Of a DNA stretch of 64,000 bases, positions 1 through 10,412 are shown in pieces (position 1 is the first letter of the stretch; the number at the start of each line of letters is the position of its first letter). The notes below the pieces were generated by a model. The model saw only the letters and a program-made list of their open reading frames with translations. It was not told where the DNA came from and searched no databases. This DNA is from Nocardioides sp. Soil774 (GTDB lineage: Bacteria; Actinomycetota; Actinomycetes; Propionibacteriales; Nocardioidaceae): NCBI RefSeq assembly GCF_001428125.1, contig NZ_LMSM01000005.1, forward strand, positions 5,701-69,700, in the 5' to 3' direction. Position numbers and translations under genes: made by a program.

Positions 1-92
1 ACCCGGTCCCATACCGAACCCGGAAGTTAAGCCTTTCAGCGCCGATGGTACTGCAACCGAGAGGTTGTGGGAGAGTAGGACGCCGCCGGACA
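1..92 (+). rRNA. rrf: 5S ribosomal RNA, 3' part
   Basis: The first ~92 bases match the 3' three quarters of an actinobacterial 5S rRNA, with the familiar blocks CCGAACCCGGAAGTTAAG, CGCCGATGGTACTGCA and GGGAGAGTAGGACGCCGCCG. The 5' end lies outside the window, so this is the tail of an rRNA operon read rightward. The exact 3' end is placed by similarity to known 5S genes and may be off by a few bases. Confidence 0.95.
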
Positions 93-102
93 AACATTGT
101 GG

Positions 103-134
103 AAGTGGGGTCACCTTCGGGTGGCCCCACTTTT
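103..134 (+). terminator. rRNA operon intrinsic terminator
   Basis: A 13-bp stem (103-115 with 120-132, one T-G wobble) closed by a TTCG tetraloop is followed at once by TTTT. It lies ten bases after the 5S gene and is a textbook rho-independent terminator for the rRNA operon. Confidence 0.9.
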
Positions 135-155
135 GCATTTCCTGGCCATCAATCG

Positions 156-193
156 TCCACAGGACGTCGCTCCGTGTGCTTCTCCACAGGACG
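156..193. repeat. Direct repeat TCCACAGGACG before the SSB-like gene
   Basis: TCCACAGGACG (first base read as T or C) occurs at 156-166 and again at 183-193, 27 bp apart, in the 160-bp gap between the rRNA terminator and the SSB-like gene. The core TCCACAGG recurs at 19229-19236 before parA. It may be a regulator site or a DnaA-box-like element. Function is unknown. Confidence 0.5.
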
Positions 194-255
194 AGCCTTC
201 GCTGAACACGTCGTGTCGGTGCGGACCGGCAGCGTGTGGTGGCAGGAGGTGGACT

Positions 256-621
256 GTGACGAAGACACAGACGAAGACACAGACGAAGGACATGGAGCCG
301 GCCGTCGCGAACGACGTACGACTGGCCGGGAAGGTCACCGGCACGCCGCTGCTCGTGGAGCTGCCGAGCGGGGACGCCCTGGTGACGTTCAGGTTGTCGG
401 TGCCCCGCGGGGTCGACAGCGGGCAGCGCGTGGATTCGGTCCCGTGCACGGCGTGGGCGCCTCGGCTGCGTCGGGGGATCCTCACCTGGCGCGCCGGCGA
501 CCTGGTCGAGGTGGCGGGCGCCGTGCGGTGCCGGTTCTACCAAGCTGGTGGCGCGACGCGTTCGCGCGTGGAGGTCGAGGTGACATCGGCCCGGATCACC
601 CGCCGGTCACCGGCCGCATGA
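256..621 (+). CDS. Small single-stranded DNA-binding protein-like (OB fold)
   Basis: 121 residues, started at GTG 256 because GGAGGT lies just upstream at 245-250. The ATG at 292 is an alternative. From about residue 20 the chain resembles the Ssb/PriB OB fold: strands around GKVTG, VTFRLSVPRG, VPCTAWAPRLRR and WRAGDLVEVAGAVRCRF. It lacks the long acidic-tipped tail of housekeeping Ssb, so it is probably an accessory SSB paralogue of the kind linked to DNA uptake or repair in actinobacteria (inference). The N-terminus is a 12-bp in-frame tandem repeat (259-282) encoding TKTQ twice. Its 3' end overlaps the convergent DUF1015 gene by 26 bp. Confidence 0.75.
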   Translation: MTKTQTKTQTKDMEPAVANDVRLAGKVTGTPLLVELPSGDALVTFRLSVPRGVDSGQRVDSVPCTAWAPRLRRGILTWRAGDLVEVAGAVRCRFYQAGGATRSRVEVEVTSARITRRSPAA

Positions 622-1714
622 GCACACCGAGGCTCGGCTTGGGCTGGAACGACGTGGCCTTCTCGGGCAACAGTCCGCCCGACTCGACCAGCGCACGGAC
701 CTGGTCGAAGTCGGGGCTGGGGAGCAGCACCGCCGGTGCGTCAGGACGTGCCGCCCCGAGAGCGTCATCGACGTTGTGGTGGTGCACCGTGCGAGCGGGT
801 GCGACGGCCAGGACCGGCAGCACGCGATCGTGCAGCCAGGAGACCGCGGCGGCACCGGCGAGCTCACCGGGGCTGACGGTGTGCCACGTCTGCCCGTCGG
901 TGAGCACCAGGTGAGTGCTGTCGAGGGCGCGCAGCGCCCGACGTCGGGAGTGTGTCACCACCTCGGCTCCCGCCACCCGACATGCCTCCACCAGGGCGGG
1001 GAGGGTGGTGCCGGGGAGGGTGCGGTGGATGGCACCGAGGAACAGGGGAGTGTCGTCCTGGTCCACGACCATCGCGAGTCCGGAGTCCCACGGGGTGCCG
1101 GGGTGGTCCTCCTGCAGGCGGAGGTAGGCCGCGTAGCGGTGATGACCGTCTGCGAGCAGGCAACGAGACGAGGCGAGGAGCTCGCCGATGGCCCGGAGGC
1201 GGTCGGGGTCGCGGATCGCCCAGATCCGCTGGCGCTGGCCCGTGCGGTCGAGGTAGCGCCAGTCGGGTGCGGTGCGCGCGACCTCGCCGAGGATCGCTCG
1301 CAGCTCGGCGCGCCCGTGGTGCACCAGGAGGATCGGTGCCGGGTTGAGGTCCATCTGCAGCATCCGGTCGGCGAGCTCGCCGGCCTGCTCGGGGTGGATC
1401 GCCTCGTGCGGCCAGATGGCGCGCTCCTCGAGGGACTCGGCGCGGTGCGACATCCCGAGCGCGCCGACGAGCCCGCGGACGGTCAGGCCGCCCGCGGTGT
1501 ACTCGTGGAGGTAGATCGCGGGCTCGACGTCCTCGACGGCGCGGCCCTGCGAGATCCACTGGGTCAGCCGGGCGGCGACGTCGCGGTAGGGTCGCGCCAG
1601 CGCCCTTGCCGACGCGGGATCCCCTACCCGCTCCGGAGCCAGCATGATGGCCCGGAACGGCAGGAGCTGGAGGGGCTTCGCGACGTACGGCGGCACGACG
1701 TGGGCGAAGTCCAT
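596..1714 (-). CDS. DUF1015 family protein
   Basis: 372 residues, matching the usual length of DUF1015 proteins, a widespread family of unknown function that tends to sit beside HAD phosphatases or amino acid genes. The N-terminal segment VVPPYVAKPLQLLPFRAIMLAP and the central ADGHHRYAAYL block (about residue 188) are family hallmarks; the H-H-R cluster resembles a ParB/Srx-like catalytic pocket, but no activity is proven. It is divergent from the HAD gene and probably leaderless, since TACGAT lies six bases before its ATG. Confidence 0.85.
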   Translation of the reverse strand: MDFAHVVPPYVAKPLQLLPFRAIMLAPERVGDPASARALARPYRDVAARLTQWISQGRAVEDVEPAIYLHEYTAGGLTVRGLVGALGMSHRAESLEERAIWPHEAIHPEQAGELADRMLQMDLNPAPILLVHHGRAELRAILGEVARTAPDWRYLDRTGQRQRIWAIRDPDRLRAIGELLASSRCLLADGHHRYAAYLRLQEDHPGTPWDSGLAMVVDQDDTPLFLGAIHRTLPGTTLPALVEACRVAGAEVVTHSRRRALRALDSTHLVLTDGQTWHTVSPGELAGAAAVSWLHDRVLPVLAVAPARTVHHHNVDDALGAARPDAPAVLLPSPDFDQVRALVESGGLLPEKATSFQPKPSLGVLMRPVTGG

Positions 1715-1720
1715 CGGAGC

Positions 1721-1726
1721 ATCGTA
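1721..1726 (-). promoter_or_regulatory. -10 element of the DUF1015 gene (leaderless)
   Basis: On the minus strand TACGAT is followed by six bases and the ATG at 1714. A start point 6-8 bases downstream would put transcription at the start codon. Confidence 0.5.
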
Positions 1727-1762
1727 GGGGGACGCTCGTCACAGATCGGAGAGGGGTGGAGC

Positions 1763-2782
1763 ATGCTCGAGGAGTCGACGACCCCGATCGTCGAGGCGCA
1801 CGACCTGGTGATGTTCGACCTCGACGGCGTCGTCTACGTCGGGGGGGAGGCGGTCGACGGCGTCGCAGACCGGGTCGACCGGATCCGCGCGACGGGCGCG
1901 CACGTCGCGTTCGTCACCAACAACGCCTCGCGCACCCCCGACCGCGTCGCGGAGAAGCTCGTCGGGCTCGGGGTGCACGCGGAGGCCACCGACGTGGTGA
2001 CCTCCGCGCAGGCTGCAGCCCGGCTGCTCCACGAGGCGCACGGTGATGGGGCGAAGATCCTGCTGCTGGGCGGTGAGGGCCTGCGCGTCGCACTGCTCGA
2101 TGCAGGTCTGCAACCGGTCGAGGACCCCGAAGGTGCTGTGGCCCTCGCCAGCGGCTACGGCCCTGACGTGCGGTGGCGCGACATCATGCGCGCCTCCGTC
2201 CTGGTGCGTGACGGCCTGCCCTACGTCGCCAGCAACACCGACCTGACGATCCCCACGCCCTACGGCCTCGCGCCCGGCCACGGGGTGCTGGTCCGCACGA
2301 TCACGGGCTTCGCCGGCGTGGAGGCCACGGTGGCGGGCAAGCCCGAGAAGCCGCTGATGGAGGAGACGGTGCTGCGCGTCGGAGGCGATCGGCCGATCAT
2401 GGTCGGGGACCGGCTCGACACCGACATCGAAGGTGCGCGGGCGATCGACGCGCCGTCCCTGCTGGTCCTCACCGGCGTCACCTGGCTGCCCGAGCTGGCT
2501 GGGGCCGCCCCCGAGCAGAGGCCGACGTACATCTCCCCGACGCTCGAGGGGCTGTTCGAGCCTCACCCCGTGCCGAGTGAGAAGGGGGGCGCCCTCGAGC
2601 TGGGCGGGTGGTCGGGATCCGTGGTCGACGGGCACCTCGAGGTCACGGGGGAGGGCACCGACGCCGACTGGTGGCGCGTGGCGGCGAGCGCGTGCTGGCG
2701 CCACCTCGACGAGTCCGGGACTCCCGCCGAGGTCGCCGACACCACGCCGCCCGGGCCGGGTCGTGTCGTCGGTGCCGAGTAG
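1763..2782 (+). CDS. HAD-IIA family phosphatase (NagD/PGP-like)
   Basis: 339 residues. HAD motif I DLDG is at residues 19-22, motif II VTNNAS near 53, a lysine in AGKPEKP near 192, and the terminal aspartate motif GDRLDTD near 214-220, in the order of the class IIA (NagD, p-nitrophenyl phosphatase, phosphoglycolate phosphatase) family. It should be a cytosolic Mg-dependent phosphatase of small phosphorylated metabolites; the substrate cannot be read from sequence. ATG 1763 is preceded by GGAGAGGGGTGGAG. This is the Rv1692 position at the head of the tlyA-nadK-recN cluster. The TAG stop doubles as the -10 of the next gene. Confidence 0.9.
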   Translation: MLEESTTPIVEAHDLVMFDLDGVVYVGGEAVDGVADRVDRIRATGAHVAFVTNNASRTPDRVAEKLVGLGVHAEATDVVTSAQAAARLLHEAHGDGAKILLLGGEGLRVALLDAGLQPVEDPEGAVALASGYGPDVRWRDIMRASVLVRDGLPYVASNTDLTIPTPYGLAPGHGVLVRTITGFAGVEATVAGKPEKPLMEETVLRVGGDRPIMVGDRLDTDIEGARAIDAPSLLVLTGVTWLPELAGAAPEQRPTYISPTLEGLFEPHPVPSEKGGALELGGWSGSVVDGHLEVTGEGTDADWWRVAASACWRHLDESGTPAEVADTTPPGPGRVVGAE

Positions 2783-2785
2783 GCT
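2780..2785 (+). promoter_or_regulatory. -10 TAGGCT overlapping the HAD stop codon
   Basis: TAGGCT starts with the TAG stop of the HAD gene and ends seven bases before ATG 2793, so the small gene and the tlyA operon could start as a leaderless transcript here. Confidence 0.5.
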
Positions 2786-2792
2786 CCGCGCC

Positions 2793-2987
2793 ATGGACGA
2801 GGACCGTCACGCACCCGACCACGAGCCCACGGGCGTCGAGTCCGTCGACCGCGTGCTGGCCGAGGTCGCGGCCCTCGCATCGGCTCCCGTGGGGGATCAC
2901 GTCGAGGTCTACGAGCGGGCGCACGAGCAGCTGCGGCGTGCCCTCGACGCCCAGCCGGGCCCCCTCGACGGCGAGCAGGGTCCCTGA
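2793..2987 (+). CDS. Conserved small actinobacterial protein (Rv1693 position)
   Basis: 64 residues, acidic, no membrane segment or signal peptide, mostly helical (VDRVLAEVAALA, YERAHEQLRRALD). It lies between the HAD gene and tlyA, where actinobacteria including M. tuberculosis keep a similarly small unnamed gene. Function unknown. The stop is five bases before the GTG of tlyA, so it is the first gene of that operon. Confidence 0.75.
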   Translation: MDEDRHAPDHEPTGVESVDRVLAEVAALASAPVGDHVEVYERAHEQLRRALDAQPGPLDGEQGP

Positions 2988-2991
2988 CCTC

Positions 2992-3831
2992 GTGCCACCA
3001 CGACGACTTCGACTGGACCAGGAGCTCGTCCGGCGCGGGCTGGCGCGCTCGCGTGAGCACGCGAGCGAGCTCGTGGCGGCCGGGAGGGTGACGGTCTCCG
3101 GTGCTGTGGCCACCAAGCCGGCGACCGGGGTGACGACCGACCTCGCGATCGTGGTCCGCGACGACCCGGACTCCGTCGACTACGTCTCCCGCGGCGGGCA
3201 CAAGCTGGCCGGCGCGCTGGAGGCGTTCGCCGCCCACGGCCTCGTCGTGCAGGGCAAGCGGTGCCTCGACGCCGGCGCCTCGACCGGCGGCTTCACCGAT
3301 GTCCTCCTGCGGGCCGGGGCTCGCGAGGTCGTGGCCGTCGACGTCGGCTACGGCCAGCTGGCGTGGTCGCTGCAGAGCGACGACCGCGTGCACGTGCACG
3401 ATCGCACCAACATCCGTGAGCTGACCCTGGAGACGATCGGCGAGCCGGTCGACCTCGTGGTCGGAGACCTGTCGTTCATCTCGTTGGCGCTCGTGCTCGA
3501 CCCGCTGCTGTCGGTCACGCGCAGCGACGGCGCGCTGGCGCTGATGGTCAAGCCACAGTTCGAGGTCGGCAAGGACCGGGTGGGCAAGGGCGGCGTCGTA
3601 CGCGACCTGGCGCTGCGTGCCGAGGCGGTCACGACCATCGCCGACCTCGCGGCCGAGCGTGGCTGGGGTGCGGTGGCGGTGACCGTCAGCCCGCTGCCCG
3701 GACCGTCGGGCAACGTGGAGTTCTTCCTCCTGCTGCGCCATGGCCCGGCCGGCATCGGCGCCGACGACATCACCGCCGAGGTGGAGCGTGCCGCTTCGCT
3801 GGGGGTGGCGGGTGAGAGGGTGGACCCGTGA
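2992..3831 (+). CDS. tlyA: rRNA 2'-O-methyltransferase TlyA
   Basis: 279 residues from GTG 2992, four bases after the upstream stop. An N-terminal S4 RNA-binding domain (about 3-65) precedes an FtsJ-type Rossmann methyltransferase with the SAM motif LDAGASTGGFTD near 91-102, VVGDLSFIS near 158 and KPQFEVGK near 186. TlyA methylates cytidine ribose in 16S and 23S rRNA; in mycobacteria its loss gives capreomycin resistance (family knowledge). The stop overlaps the nadK GTG as GTGA. Confidence 0.95.
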   Translation: MPPRRLRLDQELVRRGLARSREHASELVAAGRVTVSGAVATKPATGVTTDLAIVVRDDPDSVDYVSRGGHKLAGALEAFAAHGLVVQGKRCLDAGASTGGFTDVLLRAGAREVVAVDVGYGQLAWSLQSDDRVHVHDRTNIRELTLETIGEPVDLVVGDLSFISLALVLDPLLSVTRSDGALALMVKPQFEVGKDRVGKGGVVRDLALRAEAVTTIADLAAERGWGAVAVTVSPLPGPSGNVEFFLLLRHGPAGIGADDITAEVERAASLGVAGERVDP

Positions 3832-4787
3832 GCGACCCGAGCCCCGTGCGCCGCGTGCTGGTGCTGGCCCACACCGGACGCGCCGAGGTCCGTGAGGTCG
3901 CCCGGGCGTGTGTCCAGCAGCTGACCGAGCACGGGATCGCCGTACGCCTCCTGGCCGACGAGGCCGCCGACCTCGGCCTGGACCCGGGCCCCGGCAGCAC
4001 CGGCCCGGTCGAGACGACGCTGCCCGACCACGTGCCCGGTGAGGGCTGCGAGCTGGTGCTGGTGATCGGCGGTGACGGCTCGATCCTGCGCGCCGCCGAG
4101 CTGACCCACGCGACCAGCACGCCCCTGCTCGGGGTGAACCTGGGCCACGTCGGCTTCCTGGCCGAGGCCGAGCAGGAGGACGTCGAGTCCACGATCGCTG
4201 CGATCGTCGCCCGCGCCTACACCGCCGAGGACCGGCTCACGCTCGACGTGAGGGTCAAGGTGGGGCAGGAGACGCTGTTCTCGACGTTCGCGCTCAACGA
4301 GGCCAGCGTGGAGAAGGCCGCCCGGGAGCGGATGCTCGAGGTGGTCGTCGAGGTGGACAACCGGCCGCTGTCGCGCTGGGGCTGCGACGGCGTCGTCTGC
4401 GCGACGCCGACGGGGTCGACGGCGTACAACTTCAGCGCCGGTGGGCCCGTGGTGTGGCCCGAGGTGGAGGCGCTGCTCATGGTGCCGCTGAGCGCGCACG
4501 CCCTCTTCGCGCGCCCGATGGTGGTGGGACCCTCGTCGGTGCTGGCCGTCGAGGTGCTGGCCAACAACGAGGGATCGGGCGTGCTGTGGTGCGACGGTCG
4601 ACGCACCGTCGACCTGCCCCCCGGCGCCCGCATCGAGGTCCGCCGCGGCGAGCGCCCCGTGCGCCTGGTGCGCCTGCACCAGGCGCCCTTCACCGATCGG
4701 CTGGTGGCCAAGTTCGGACTCCCGGTCGAGGGTTGGCGCGGTGCGGCCGAACGACGCCGGCGCGACGGGGGCGACAACGATGCTTGA
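3828..4787 (+). CDS. nadK: NAD kinase
   Basis: 319 residues. It has the family signature GGDGS near 81-85, the substrate-binding FALNEAS near 154, and the glycine-rich CATPTGSTAYNFSAGGP near 190. It phosphorylates NAD to NADP using ATP or polyphosphate in the cytosol. The GTG start overlaps the tlyA stop by four bases, and its own end overlaps recN by eight bases, so the three genes are co-transcribed and probably translationally coupled. Confidence 0.97.
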   Translation: MSDPSPVRRVLVLAHTGRAEVREVARACVQQLTEHGIAVRLLADEAADLGLDPGPGSTGPVETTLPDHVPGEGCELVLVIGGDGSILRAAELTHATSTPLLGVNLGHVGFLAEAEQEDVESTIAAIVARAYTAEDRLTLDVRVKVGQETLFSTFALNEASVEKAARERMLEVVVEVDNRPLSRWGCDGVVCATPTGSTAYNFSAGGPVVWPEVEALLMVPLSAHALFARPMVVGPSSVLAVEVLANNEGSGVLWCDGRRTVDLPPGARIEVRRGERPVRLVRLHQAPFTDRLVAKFGLPVEGWRGAAERRRRDGGDNDA

Positions 4788-6552
4788 GGAGCTGCGCATC
4801 AGCTCGCTGGGCGTCATCGACTCCTCGACGCTCGAGCTCGGACCGGGGCTCACGGTGATCACCGGTGAGACCGGGGCCGGCAAGACCATGGTGGTCACGG
4901 CACTCGGACTCCTGCTCGGCGGCCGGGCCGACTCCGGCGCCGTGCGCTCGGGCGCCAAGCAGGCGCGCGTCGAGGGAGTCGTCTCGACGGGCGGGCTCGA
5001 GTCGTTCCGCGCGGCGGTCGAGGAGGCCGGGGGAGAGGTCGAGGACGACCGCGTGGTCCTGGCCCGCAACGTCGCCGCCCAGGGGCGCTCGCGCGCATGG
5101 GTGGGCGGCGCGTCCGTGCCGGTGACCACCCTCGGCGAGGTCGCCGAGCCCCTAGTCGCGGTGCACGGGCAGTCCGACCAGCACCGGCTCCTGCGAGCCG
5201 GCGCCCAGCGCGCCGCGCTGGACCGCTTCGGCGGCGAGGAGATGGCCGCCACTGCGGCCGACTACGCCCAGCTCTGGGCCGAGCTCGCGGCCACCGAACG
5301 CACCCTCGCCGAGGTCGTCGGCTCCGCCCGCGAACGCGCCCGCGAGGCCGACCAGCTGCGGTTCGGCCTGGGCGAGGTGGAGGCGGTCGACCCCCGCCCC
5401 GGCGAGGACGCCGAGCTCGCGGCCGAGGAGGCCCGGCTCGGGTTCGCCGACACCCTCCGCGCAGCCGCGGAGACCGCCCGCGAGGCCCTCTCCAGCGAGG
5501 AGGGCGCCCCCGACGCGCTCGGCACCACGAGCACCGCCCGTCACGCGCTCGACGGCGTGCGGGAGCACGACGCTGCCGCCGGAGAGCTCGCCGACCGCCT
5601 CGTCGAGCTCGGGCACCTGCTCGTCGACGTCGCCGGCGACGTGGCGTCGTACGCCTCGAGCCTGGAGACCGACCCCGCCCGCCTGGCCCACGTCTCCGAG
5701 CGGCGCGCCGCCTTGACGGCGCTGACGCGGAAGTACGGCGAGACGATCGACGAGGTGCTGGCCTGGGCCGAGGACGGTGCCAAGCGGCTCCTCGACCTCG
5801 ACGACACCGACGGCCGCATCGCCGAGCTCGAGGCACGGCGCGACCGCATCCGCGCGGAGCTGGGTGCCCTGGCGTCCACCCTCAGCCGGCGGCGCACCGA
5901 GGCGGCCACCCGGCTCGGCACCGCGGTGAGTGACGAGCTGACCTCGCTTGCCATGCCGCACGCGACGGTCACCGTCGCGGTCACCCAGACCGAGGTCGCG
6001 GTCCCCGAGGCGCCGTCCGGCCCGGTCCTGCAGGTCGACGGCCGGTGGCTGCGCGCCACGTCGTCCGGGGTGGACGAGGTCGAGCTGCTGCTGGCCGCCA
6101 ACACCGGCGCCGACCCGCGCCCACTGCACAAGGGCGCGTCCGGGGGCGAGCTGTCCCGGGTGATGCTCGCCCTCGAGGTGTCGCTCGCCGAGACCGGATC
6201 GGTGCCGACCTTCGTCTTCGACGAGGTCGACGCGGGCGTCGGGGGCAAGGCCGCCATCGAGGTCGGCCGGCGCCTCGCCGCGCTGGCGAGGACCTCGCAG
6301 GTCCTCGTCGTGACCCACCTGCCGCAGGTCGCTGCCTACGCCGACCGCCACGTGGTGGTCCACAAGTCCAGCGACGGGTCGGTGACCACGTCCGGTCTCG
6401 TCACGCTCGACGAGGCCGAGCGCGAGCGCGAGCTCTCCCGGATGCTGGCCGGCGTCGAGGACTCCGACAGTGCCCGGGCCCATGCCCGTGAGCTGCTGGT
6501 CGCCGCCGCGCCCGAGCGGGCGTGCCTCCCCGAAGGGTCGCGTCGCGGCTGA
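4780..6552 (+). CDS. recN: DNA repair protein RecN
   Basis: 590 residues, SMC-like ATPase of double-strand break repair. Walker A GETGAGKT is at 29-36. A long coiled-coil middle (about 150-400) is followed by the ABC signature GASGGELSRVMLALE near 455 and Walker B PTFVFDEVDAGVGG near 480. ATG 4780 is chosen because residues MLEELRI start exactly at the conserved N-terminus; it lies within the end of nadK. The next gene begins 15 bases after the stop. Confidence 0.97.
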   Translation: MLEELRISSLGVIDSSTLELGPGLTVITGETGAGKTMVVTALGLLLGGRADSGAVRSGAKQARVEGVVSTGGLESFRAAVEEAGGEVEDDRVVLARNVAAQGRSRAWVGGASVPVTTLGEVAEPLVAVHGQSDQHRLLRAGAQRAALDRFGGEEMAATAADYAQLWAELAATERTLAEVVGSARERAREADQLRFGLGEVEAVDPRPGEDAELAAEEARLGFADTLRAAAETAREALSSEEGAPDALGTTSTARHALDGVREHDAAAGELADRLVELGHLLVDVAGDVASYASSLETDPARLAHVSERRAALTALTRKYGETIDEVLAWAEDGAKRLLDLDDTDGRIAELEARRDRIRAELGALASTLSRRRTEAATRLGTAVSDELTSLAMPHATVTVAVTQTEVAVPEAPSGPVLQVDGRWLRATSSGVDEVELLLAANTGADPRPLHKGASGGELSRVMLALEVSLAETGSVPTFVFDEVDAGVGGKAAIEVGRRLAALARTSQVLVVTHLPQVAAYADRHVVVHKSSDGSVTTSGLVTLDEAERERELSRMLAGVEDSDSARAHARELLVAAAPERACLPEGSRRG

Positions 6553-6567
6553 CACCATGGCGCGGTC

Positions 6568-7760
6568 ATGAAGTTCGCAGTCCGCTCCCGCCCCGCCCCC
6601 AGCCTGCCCGGTGTGCATGGTCCCGCCCGCATCCACCGGCGTACGGCAAGCCTGCTCGGTCGCCTCCACCCCGGGGACGTGGCCGTGATCGACCACCTCG
6701 ACATGGACCGGGACACCGCCCAGGCGCTCATCGACGCCGGCGTGGTGGCCGTGGTCAACGCCGGGCCGATGGTGTCGGGCCGCTTCCCCAACCTCGGCCC
6801 CGAGCGTCTCGTCGAGGCCGGCGTGGTGGTCGTCGACAACGCCGGCACGGAGATCTTCGACCGGCTCCGCGACGGTGCGCCCGTGCGCATCGACGCCGGC
6901 GTCGTCCATGCCGGCGACACCCTGGTCGCACCCGCGCGTGAGGTCACCGCCGACCTCGTGCGCACCGAGATGGGTCGGGCGCGCTCCGGGCTGACGGCCC
7001 AGCTCGAGAGCTTCACGCACAACAGCACCGAGTTCCTGCGCCGGGAGCAGGACCTGCTCCTGCACGGCCAGGGGGTCCCGCGGACCTCGACCGAGATGGC
7101 GGGTCGTCCCGTGGTCGTGGTCGTGCGCTCGCACGGGTGGGAGGAGGAGCTGCGTGGCATCAGGCCCTTCGTCCGGGAGCAGCGGCCGGTCCTGGTCGGC
7201 GTCGACCGCGGCGCCGACGCGCTCGCCGATGCTGGGCACCGCCCGGACGTCGTGGTCGTGACCGCCGGCGACGAGCTGCCCAGCGCGGCCGTGCTCCGCA
7301 AGGCCCGCGACGTGGTGGTGCTGGTCGAGCGAGGTGCCCAGCGCAGCGCCACCGAGCAGCTCGAGCGCCTCGGCATCCGCCCCCTCCGCTTCGAGACCAC
7401 GGCCACCACCGAGGACGCCGCTCTGCTGCTCGCCTCCGCGCGCGAGGCGTCGCTGATCGTGGGCGTCGGCATGCACGCCACGCTCGACGAGTTCCTCGAC
7501 CGCCGTCGCGCCGGACTGGCGAGCACCTTCCTGACCCGCCTGAAGCTGGGCCCCGACCTCGTGGACGCGGCCGCCGTGCCACGCCTCTACGACGGCGCGG
7601 TGCGACCGCGTCACCTGCTGGGCGCGCTCCTGGCGGGCCTGGTCGCGGTGGCAGCCGCGGTCAGCGTGACCCCGGTCGGCCAGCAGTGGGTCGACGAGGT
7701 GTCGCCGGCCGTCTCCAGCACCACGTCCGACCTGATCGACAACGTCCGAGGAATCCTCCC

Positions 7761-7764
<4 letters not shown>
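6568..7764 (+). CDS. steA: SteA-like cytokinetic ring protein
   Basis: 398 residues. It resembles the actinobacterial SteA family (Rv1697 position), related to thiamine pyrophosphokinase-like folds: N-terminal GDVAVIDHLDMDR, then AVVNAGPMVSGRFPN and a C-terminal region with one membrane helix (about 349-372, LLGALLAGLVAVAAAVSV). In Corynebacterium SteA and SteB help localise the septal peptidoglycan hydrolase machinery (family knowledge). The end overlaps the next gene as GTGA, which fits a partner pair. Confidence 0.85.
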
Positions 7765-10360
<2,596 letters not shown>

Positions 10361-10367
10361 GCCCACC

Positions 10368-10402
10368 CACGCCGAGAGGGCACGAAGTGCCCTCTCGGCG
10401 TG
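10368..10402. terminator. Bidirectional terminator between pyrG and pepN
   Basis: A perfect 16-bp inverted repeat (10368-10383 with 10387-10402) with a three-base loop lies between the convergent pyrG and pepN stops. No long T tract follows, as is usual in high-GC actinobacteria. Confidence 0.85.
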
Positions 10403-10412
10403 AAGTGACGGG

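Noticed and set aside
5152..7614. 820-codon minus-strand frame over recN and steA
   Set aside because: Antisense to two recognised proteins; no start signal and no motifs.
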